From NCBI GenBank assembly GCA_021018995.1, contig CM037584.1, positions 146,895,317 to 146,959,316 of the forward strand: 64,000 nt of DNA, in the 5' to 3' direction. Below, one piece after another: positions 56,947-64,000 of this stretch. The notes under the pieces are model-generated. The model did no database searches. It was given only the letters and a program-made list of their open reading frames with translations, and was not told where the DNA came from. This DNA comes from Chloranthus sessilifolius (Eukaryota; Streptophyta; Magnoliopsida; Chloranthales; Chloranthaceae). Every line of letters starts with the position of its first letter. Positions within the stretch are counted from its first letter, which is position 1. Position numbers and translations under genes: made by a program.

Positions 56947-58696
56947 AAGCGCAGACGCAGGCGCTGGCGTGGGCACAGGCGCTGCTGCTGGCTCTTTAGA
57001 TGGTATTTGCTGTTGTTCAGTAACCTCCATTTTAATTTTATGTTCTGTATCCTCCACTTTTACACCTGCATCATTTGTCATGCAAGAAACCTTTTCTTCT
57101 TCCATGGGTTTCGGGGATTCAGGGGAATCCACTTGACAAAGCTTTTCAAATTCTTCTTCTGTCCATTGATCTTCGTAAGAGCGTACCTAAGAAGCAAAAG
57201 CAAAGAAGCCCTTAGAACGGCATTAAATGTTGTAACTACCCGAAGGGCGCTATGTGGCGCCCTTCAGGTAGTTACAGATGGCGACTCACGCCCTTTCGGG
57301 TAGTTAAAAAATGTCACACCAACCTCTCTAGCTCTTTTTCCCCTTCCATATTGTTGGGTATCAAGTTCCCCAAGATATTCGCTTTTCCGCTTTACCCCAG
57401 CATTTGATGTGTCGTATATTTCTATAGCTTTGTAGAATGCCTTCAAATCCTCATCTGTTACAAGACGAGAAGGCATGGGCTCTGAACCATCCTTGCTTCG
57501 TCCCTGTAATGACCTCCAGAGAGCCTGATATACCATGATTAGAAAGTCATTTCATCAGAATAGGAAAAAAAAAAAAAAAACTGGGATCCGAATCTATATG
57601 GAAGAGCATAAACACACTAACCATCTCCTCTTCATGCCTTTGTTTGTCAATTGATTCAAAAATGTCGATTTCTGATTCACTGAAAAAAAAAATAGAGCAA
57701 ATAATTCAAATTCAGACTACATTTGAGAAAACAAATTTCTTTCAGGATATACTAGTTGCAAAAAGTTGGCAAAAAAAAGTAGAATAATGCAACTTATAAG
57801 TAATGTGACAGTTGAAAGAATTGACATTCAATGTTGGAGGAAAAACATGCACGGCATTGACAAGGGTTTGGAAGATAGCTGGCTCCCATTAGGGGCATTC
57901 ATGCCATTTCACCATGAGGAATGAAATGTGTAATGCTCTGATGGGGCCCATAGTAACCAAGTCGGGGTTCGGCAACGTTAAAACTCGAAAAAATAGGCAA
58001 ACCCGGGAAGTTCGGGAAACAATTGGAGAAAAAATCGGGTAAACAAATAAGAATAAGATAAATTGTAAAAAGATCATTAAAAATCACAAGTAACAATATT
58101 TCATACAAATTATTAGCAAAATATTTGTGAAATTCCTGAATGTTTAAAAAAGATACAAAATTTCATAAAAATTGTGAATAATTCATGATTAATTCGTAGA
58201 ACCTTAAATTCTCGAATTATTTACGTTTTTTTAAAGAATTTGGTGACTATGATGGGACCAGCTTTTTTTTGACAAAAGGATTACTGTCAAGGAATACCAC
58301 TTTCCACGCAAAACATCTTACACTTTATTAAATTGGAATTTATAACTTGATTTACCTGCGGGCTAAGAGATCGTTTAGAGCATCATCATCTAAAACGTGA
58401 GCAGCTTCTTCTTTCTTACATTCCCTAAGGAGAGACTCCAAGTATTCCCTCCGATCTTCTGCACTGTAATAGAGTTATGGAAGAAACCTTTCAGCAGAAA
58501 TCAAATAGAATGGACAATATTGTTTAGAGAAATATAAGATGTTCAAGTAACATCAAGTCTTGAGTGTGATCCTGAAAAGGGAAAAAATTCAAATTAACCT
58601 AGTATGGTTGTCAAAAAATCCAGCAGTGATGCTCTGATTAGCCACTCCTAATTTGTGCTCAGCCGCAGCTCTAACTTGTTCCTCCACAGTGCTGAC
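53386..58696 (-). CDS. SYD: SYD-type SNF2 chromatin-remodelling ATPase, last five exons (partial gene)
   Basis: This is the C-terminal part of a homologue of SPLAYED, a nuclear SWI/SNF-class ATPase that remodels nucleosomes in plant development. Exons on the minus strand: 58696-58599 (STVEEQVRAAAEHKLG, NQSITAGFFDNHT), 58463-58356 (AEDRREYLESLLRECKKEEA, DDDALNDLLAR), 57679-57622 (SEIDIFESIDKQRHEEEM), 57524-57324 (PSRLVTDEDLKAFY, YGRGKRAREV) and 57186-53386 (from VRSYEDQWTEEEFEKLCQ). All have GT/AG borders and matching phases, and the frame is open to the TAA at 53386-53388. The helicase core exons are not in the window. The last exon encodes about 1266 residues, largely disordered. It has a Pro/Ala/Val-rich tract, an AT-hook and internal repeats. 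The coding frame is intact, so the gene may be functional. Confidence 0.87.
55640..56047 (-). repeat. coding tandem repeat in SYD tail, five 28-residue units
   Basis: About five 84-bp units encode variants of DTVPDLRQKPTEKTAHTSVQ followed by TPQRGLPS. All keep the reading frame. The first unit is shortened by three residues and the last is diverged. Confidence 0.9.
56683..56706 (-). other. AT-hook coding motif in SYD tail
   Basis: RGRGRPKR is encoded at about residue 161-168 of the last exon. It is a canonical AT-hook (core GRP) for minor-groove DNA binding, and is common in SNF2-family tails. Confidence 0.8.
56833..56988 (-). repeat. Pro/Ala/Val-rich low-complexity coding tract
   Basis: About 52 codons of alternating Pro with Ala, Val or Thr (PVPVPVPVPARAP and PAPAPAPVP). 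The DNA is a 'caggtg' and 'caggca' hexanucleotide array, a likely source of length polymorphism. Confidence 0.85.
57231..57307. repeat. hairpin-forming insertion in SYD intron
   Basis: The last intron (57323-57187) contains arms TGTAACTACCCGAAGGGCGC (57231-57250) and GGCGCCCTTCAGGTAGTTACA minus one base (57256-57276), with a five-base loop. A third, partial copy of the right arm, GCCCTTTCGGGTAGTTA, lies at 57290-57306. Confidence 0.8.
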
Positions 58697-58756
58697 CTGA
58701 TTATAGATATAGCAATTTAGAATAACTTAGCACAAACACAGTTTATAGCTGGTATT

Positions 58757-59105
58757 CATGGGTCAAAATATCGGAAATCCGATATGTATCCTCCAGCCAT
58801 CCTGGACAATACGTATCGATGTATCAGTCGATACATTGAATGTATCGCCGATACATTGATCAATGCATCGACCGGTACAATTTTTTTATTTTGTTTACAC
58901 TGAATGTGGTGCCGATCCTTAAGAGACCCTTTCTATAACAAAATTTAAAAACCGGATGATAAATTGAATATATTATCCGGCACATTGAAAAAAAAAAACA
59001 ATGTATCATCCGATACAATCGTTTGTATCAGACGATTCATACACCAGGTCATAGTTGGTGCATGTATCGTACCGCTGTCGTCCGAACCAGTACGTATCAT
59101 ACAGA
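58757..59105. mobile_element. CATGGATCAAAAT-family copy in SYD intron, right end eroded
   Basis: The left end CATGGGTCAAAATATCGG is followed by repeated 'gatacattgaatgtatcg' and 'gtacgtatca' pieces. The right terminal repeat is not recognisable, and no 8-bp duplication is found. Confidence 0.65.
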
Positions 59106-59329
59106 AAGTTATAGATTGCTACATATGTTATAAAAAAAGGAAAGTTTCACAGAAAAGCATGCTTGAAGATTCCTTGCCATAAGATCATGACAGTATGAAT
59201 CTAGACTGATGGATTTCAACAACAAGCAATGGTATGGATCTAGACACTTAACTAATGCACTGCTTACTTGTATCACAACACTATAACCTCGCAACAACAG
59301 AAGGTTACTCAATAAAATAGCAATCAACC

Positions 59330-59614
59330 ATGGTGTGAAAAAACAGAGATATGACTTGGGAAATCGTCCAGTTTAAGTACCAAATTTATTTTTTCTTTTT
59401 TTCTCAAACAGGCGAATTCCATTTTCTTTCATTAATCAAAAAGCTAAGTTACAAGCTATAGGAGTCCAGAAATAAAATACAGTATGAAAAAACTATGTCG
59501 AAAAACTGAAAATTACAATGACTTCACAGCCCCCTCTGCTAAATATAAATCCCGACATAGACCGAAGTACGCAATCCATCTCCCTAAACTTAATAACAAT
59601 TTGCAGAGTGGTTT
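59330..59614 (-). mobile_element. possible 5'-truncated LINE tail
   Basis: On the minus strand a short open frame ends AYFGLCRDLYLAEGAVKSL. It is followed by 'gtaacttagctttttgatta' and 'atgaaag', then an A-rich tail near 59390-59400. This resembles the 3' end of a plant L1-type LINE. There is no RT domain to prove it. Confidence 0.35.
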
Positions 59615-60640
59615 TGTGACGACCCAACTTAACCGACCCATTACTTGACCCAACCCATTACTCGGCCCAACCCGACCTGTTTCGACCCATGAGCGCACAC
59701 ACACACTATCTTGCATGCGCTGTACACCCTAACCCTCCCCTTACAACTTAAATCCCAAATCTCCGTTTCTTTTTTCTTCTTCTTCAATTCAGTAAGGCCC
59801 TTCATTACTCGTCGATTAACTCCGAATCCAAACTGTCACCCCACCAAGCCTATATATAGAACCCTCTTTCTCCTCTCTTTCACACCACGTTCTTCTTCAA
59901 GCTCCTCTTTTTCTCTAAGGTATGTCTTTTATTTGGTATTTTATCTTCTTTTTGTGTTTTTCTCTCTTCTCTAGTGACCAGAATTTTCCCCGGTAGACAC
60001 TGGTCATCACTAGTGTTCTCTCCTCCTCTCTATTCTAATTATATATATTTGTTTTGATAAATTTCTAATTATATATATATTTAAATTTTTTTGTGAATCC
60101 CTAATTTAGAAATTATCGTATAAACTAGAGAAGTATCTTATAATACCAGGTTCCGAAATTTAGGAACTTCAAAACTGATTAAAACTGATTTTCCTATTAA
60201 ATCAGATTTTTTAAAACTGTTTTTTATATATTCGAACAGAATTTTTAAAACCAAATGCTTTAGAATTTTTTCAATAAACCAGAAATTTTAAGTTATTTTA
60301 TATTGGCACAGAATTTGCATTTAATCGGAGATTTTATTAAACCAAGAGTCTTAAAAACGGAACTTTTATTTTAATTAATTATAAAACAGATTTGTTTTAA
60401 TTTTTGTTAACCGGGTGTCGTCTAAATTAGGGATTTGAAATAACCATAGACCTTAATCTTCGATGACCAAGTTCTCTCTCTTTTTCCCAACTTCGACAAT
60501 ATCCTTATTGACCACTTTTCCCCTTGTGCCCAAGTGACCATTAGAACTGTGAAATTTTGTGCACGCCATACGAAACCCTTGGATCTAACTATTGAGACAA
60601 GTGACCTTACCCATACCATTTTAGTTTAATGACAAAGCAT
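59615..60640 (+). repeat. LTR-like sequence with TATA box
   Basis: It begins TGTGACGACCCAAC, a common plant LTR start. A TATA box, 'ctatatatagaacc', follows at 59850-59862. After that come a CT-rich leader-like region and AT-rich DNA. The right end is not defined and no partner LTR was found. It could be a solo LTR or the start of an element whose inside is lost. Confidence 0.45.
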
Positions 60641-60712
60641 AAATACTGATATGGTTGACAAGTGACCTTACCCATACCATTTTAGCCATATTTTCTGATA
60701 TGGTTGACTAGT
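60599..60712. repeat. direct duplication of about 60 bp
   Basis: The phrase 'caagtgaccttacccatacc' occurs at about 60600 and 60660. Each copy is followed by a similar 'ctgatatggttgac' end. Confidence 0.7.
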
Positions 60713-61760
60713 TTATTGAAGTATTCATGGATGACTTTTGAGTTTTTGGGAAGACTTGAAATGTGTCTGCATCATTTGACGTTGGTTTTACAACGTTGCA
60801 AGGACTTTAATCTTGATCTAAGCTGGGAAAAGAGTCATTTTATGGTCCAACAAGCAATTGTCCTAGGGCACATTATATCAAAGAAAGGAATCGAAGTCGA
60901 CAAGGCAAAATTCAACTTGATTGCTAATCTGCCACCCCCAAAGTTCGTTAGGCAAATACGATCGTTTTTGGGATATGTGGGGTTCTATAGGAGATTCATT
61001 AAAGATTTTAGCAAAGTAGCTAAACCATTATATAGCCTGCTTGGGAAGAACGTTCCTTTTAACGTTGATGATGATTGTATGAAGGCCTTTTTGAAACTGA
61101 GGGAGTTGCTTTCAAACGCTCCTGTGATCCAACTGCCAGATTACTCTCTTCCTTTCAAATTAATGTGCGATGCTTCGGACTATGCAATCGGAGCAGTCTT
61201 AGGACGAAGGGTCGGTAAATTACCCCATGTGACTTACTACACCAGTAAAACATTGATGGATGCGTAGCTGAATAATACCACGACTGAAAAAGAATTATTG
61301 GTTGTGGTATATGCGCTAGGTAAATTCGGTTCATATTTGCCAGGTTCCAAGATAGCGGTCTTTTCAGATCATTCGGCATTAAAAATAATATGAAACCGAC
61401 ATTGAACCGATGGATCTTGCTCCTCCAGGAATTCAACTTTGAAATTCGTGACAAGAAGGGAGTTGAGATTGTGGTCGTCGATCACTTGTCACGGATTCTA
61501 CCCGAAGAATCATCCTCGTCAGAGACCATCCGTGACATATTTCCGGATGAACAATTAATGGCAATAGGTGTAGACAATTAATGGCAATAGGTGTAGCAGC
61601 AAATAGAGCCCCTTGGTACGCAAACTTTGTGAACTATTAGTCACTGGCTGAATCCCTTCGCAATGGGGTAAAAATGACAGATCTATTTTTCTCCCAAGTA
61701 AAACACTACTTCTGGGATGACCTAGAAGCAATTTTTCATATGCATCATAGCGCAATTCTT
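60704..61760 (+). pseudogene. Athila-like RT/RNase H fragment
   Basis: The coding piece at 60704-61267 starts within the RT thumb (KSHFMVQQAIVLGHIISKKG, IRSFLGYVGFYRRFIKDFSK) and runs into RNase H (LMCDASDYAIGAVLGRR, LPHVTYYTSKTLMDA). A TAG at 61266-61268 and a frameshift near 61385 separate the RNase H end (WILLLQEFNFEIRDKKG, VVDHLSRILP). A remnant of the integrase N-terminus (FFSQVKHYFWDDLE) lies near 61688-61730. The FLGYVGFYRRFIKDFSK and DASDYAIGAVLG motifs match the Athila group better than chromoviruses. A 24-bp tandem duplication sits at about 61555-61600. Gag, protease and the RT palm are missing. Confidence 0.75.
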
Positions 61761-62375
61761 CTAGTTCGCTCAACTACAAATGACAATTCGATCCGGCCAT
61801 TTGCATTTCGAAATTGAAATGCTTTATCGCCCAAAACGCCTTATGTTCTAATTATATGTCTGACGGGTTCTGTTTTCCTAAGTGATTTGACTACAGTCTT
61901 TTCGAATGTTCATTCGAAACGGCACAACAATAAATTCAATCAATTAATCTCCCCAAATCAATCGATCGAATTGTGTCGTCAGCTACCAAACGGTCATAAT
62001 TTAAATTCAATCGATTGAATTTGAAATTTCAATCGATCGAAGTTAGAATTCGCAACCGTTTCCAGTCGCATGAGTTCTTTTTAAGGGACCACTGTGGTCC
62101 TTTCTGTTTCATTCTCTCCTGAAATTCCTTCCTCGTACCACTTTTCGCATTTGTCTCCCGACATTCCCTTTCCAATGGCTGAAGCAGGTCCCACAATCCA
62201 ACGACCACCACGCCCCGTCAATGTCCCAATAATCATGTCGTCAAGGAACTCGGATTGCACTCTTTTAAAATTAATTAAATTTTGCGCTTCCCTGTGGATT
62301 CGACACCCTCGTATTCGCCTTGCTACGATAGAACTTGTGCGCTTGCAAGGTTTTAATCTAAAACGATCAGGAATC
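61761..62375 (+). other. retroelement-derived non-coding sequence, possible LTR end
   Basis: It contains several 'tcaatcgatcgaa' and 'tcaatcgattgaa' palindromes (61950-62045). The phrase 'ccctgtggattcgacaccct' near 62290 recalls the end of Athila-type LTRs. No boundaries are certain. Confidence 0.35.
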
Positions 62376-63836
62376 TGAGTGTGAACCAAAGTTTGCTGAT
62401 TTAGAACGATTTTATCGACATCCTCTATCAGAAATTGAGCGAGCGGAGAAGTTTGATAGGGGTCTCAGGCCCAATATTCGTACGCGCATTTCCATGTTCT
62501 TTTCGGAAGATTATTCCTTATCAGTTCGACGAGCAATGGCTGCACAAGAAGATTGCAAGGAACTTCACAAGTTCCACGTTAAGAAGAGGGAGTCATCAGG
62601 CAACAATAGTAATGCACCAATTCTTCCAAGCAATAACTATAAACAACCTCGATTTGAAAGTTCGCAGGCCCTCGCTCTTCCTAGTCCCTCATGCAAAATT
62701 TGTCAAAGGCACCATGGCACCATGCCCTGTAGGATGATGAATGCGACTTACTTTAATTGCGGAGAATCTAGGCATGGGTCTCGAATGTGTCCAAAACCGA
62801 AAAGGACTTGCAGCAGTTGCCAAAAACTGGGGCATATACTGAAATATTGCGGTGTAATGAGGAACGCTCAACCTATTCAACAGCAGTACTCGCAACAGCA
62901 ACAATGACAACAACTGGTTCAATACCAACCATGCCAAGGCAATTAGCAGACTACTCAACAGCAACGTCAGGACGTTCGAGGAAAGGTATTCTCCTTGACT
63001 CATAAGGATACAGAAACCTCGGAAAATGGAATTCAAGGTACCTTATCAGTTTCTGAGAAAGCCGCTAAAGTTTTATTTGATATTGGCTCAAGTAATTCAT
63101 TTACTTCACCAGCATTTGCTAGATACTTGAAATCTATCAACATCTAGATTTTTCACTCTCAGTAACCACACCACCACGTGGTATTTTTTGGTTACCAACA
63201 CAATATGTAAGGAGTGTACACTTAACCTAGAGGGCAGAAACCTACCAGTCGACTTAATTTTGCTTGATATGTCCGATTTTAATGTTATCTTGTGTATGGA
63301 TTGGCTCGCTACTTACCATGCTAATATCAATTGTTTTAGAAAACAAGTCAATTTTTGTATTCATGGTCAACCAAGATTCTCCTTCCAAGGGAAAATTAAA
63401 AACTCCAAATTTCCTGCAACTTCCGCCCTCAAGGCAAGAAGATTCCTTAACAAAGGTAGTCAGGGGTTTCTAGCATATATTCTAAGTGAGGAAACTAAGA
63501 AAGTGTCCAAAATTTTTAGTATTCCCATAGTTTTTTGAATTTTTATACGTCTTTCCTGATGATCTTCCGGGGTTACCTCCCCTTCGCGAGATTGGCTTCA
63601 CCATCGATTTACCACTGCAAACAGCTCCAATCTCGAAAGCTCCATATCGCATGGCACTGACAGAATTACAAGAATTAAAGAACCAATTGGAAGAATTGTT
63701 AGAGAAGGGATTTATCCGACCAAGTGTTTCACCTTGAGGCACTCTTGTTTTGTTTGTGAAGAAAGATGGAACCATGCAGATGTGTATCGACTACCGTTAG
63801 TTGAATCAAGTAACTGTGAAGAACAGGTACCCTCTC
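62376..63836 (+). pseudogene. chromovirus-type gag-protease-RT fragment
   Basis: The gag C-terminal half is at 62380-62907 (FADLERFYRHPLSEIERAEK, VRRAMAAQEDCKELH). Two zinc-knuckle-like motifs follow: YFNCGESRHGSRMC, and CSSCQKLGHILKYC, which is a CCHC knuckle. Protease traces are VLFDIGSSNSFTSPAFA (about 63072) and LILLDMSDFNVILCMDWLATYH (63255-63320). RT begins at [10 protein letters not shown] (about 63555) and runs to an NRYPL motif, where an LTR start at 63837 breaks it. Stops lie near 62907, 63145, 63537, 63735 and 63798. Frameshifts occur in the protease. The gene set is dead. Confidence 0.75.
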
Positions 63837-64000
63837 TGTAACGTCCCGAATTTTTCGGTACCCTCTCTGTACATGTTGGCCATGAGGATATAATTTGGAC
63901 CGTTGGATGTAAGCCAACACCTTACTTTGGTGTGCTAGCTTCACACATACCCAACCCCATAAGAGCATATACTTGTTTCAGTGCATAAGCTTCACACCGA
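63837..64000 (+). repeat. start of an LTR inserted into the RT fragment
   Basis: TGTAACGTCCCGAA interrupts the RT reading frame. It closely resembles the LTR start of element 3 (TGTAATGTCCCGAA), so a related Tekay-type LTR begins here and leaves the window. The 15-mer 'ggtaccctctctgta' occurs both across the junction (63826-63840) and 31 bp later (63857-63871). Confidence 0.6.

Noticed and set aside
55596-57136. Long open stretches on the plus strand opposite the SYD tail
   Set aside because: They are shadows of repetitive coding sequence on the other strand.
59711-59974. Open stretch with a Ser/Phe-rich, signal-like sequence
   Set aside because: It lies in the CT-rich stretch of the LTR-like sequence and follows from that composition.

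Overview
This is nuclear DNA of a flowering plant with a repeat-rich genome. Ty3/gypsy LTR retrotransposons of several lineages, small inverted-repeat DNA transposons and one recognisable host gene fill it, and there are no prokaryotic features. The species cannot be read from the sequence. The only conserved host gene is the 3' half of a SPLAYED (SYD)-type SNF2 chromatin-remodelling ATPase on the minus strand at 53.4-58.7 kb.

Layout. (1) 1-14945: a Tat-lineage Ty3/gypsy element on the minus strand. It has a complete 5' LTR at 13410-14945, a PBS, a repeat-laden leader, gag, and pol with PR, RT, RNase H, a second RNase H (aRNH) and IN, then a PPT. Its 3' LTR lies almost wholly left of the window. 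(2) 14946-24070: the right-hand end of a second Tat-type element on the plus strand, with an antisense, intron-containing plant-mobile-domain-like ORF, a PPT and a 2.7-kb 3' LTR. Element 1 probably inserted into element 2. (3) 24071-25720: AT-rich repeat DNA. (4) 25721-38053: a complete but decayed Tekay/Del-type chromovirus on the plus strand, with both LTRs, PBS, gag, PR, RT/RH, IN, chromodomain and PPT. Between IN and the 3' LTR it carries an extra sense ORF resembling plant transposon-associated proteins. It sits inside the same AT-rich repeat, which resumes at 38054. (5) 38054-52000: mostly non-coding DNA with small transposons, microsatellites and short duplications. (6) 52005-53225: a hAT-like non-autonomous element with a perfect 8-bp target duplication, just 3' of the SYD coding region. 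(7) 53386-58696: the last five exons of the SYD homologue. (8) 58700-64000: repeats and gypsy fragments (Athila-like RT/RH, a chromovirus-type gag-PR-RT piece, starts of two LTRs). These probably lie in a very long SYD intron, because the first exon seen has an intact acceptor and no upstream exon is visible.

The retroelement genes are pseudogenes, with many nonsense codons that mostly look like C-to-T / G-to-A transitions. The most interesting signals are these. A short inverted-repeat transposon family has CATGGATCAAAAT termini, and two copies have perfect 8-bp TSDs. Unrelated retroelements carry arrays of short palindromes (GCGCAACTATTAGTTGCGC and CGACCGGTCG types). The chromovirus extra ORF has a core that stays open while pol is broken. 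A PMD-like antisense ORF lies in the second Tat element, and the SYD tail exon holds tandem 28-residue repeats.
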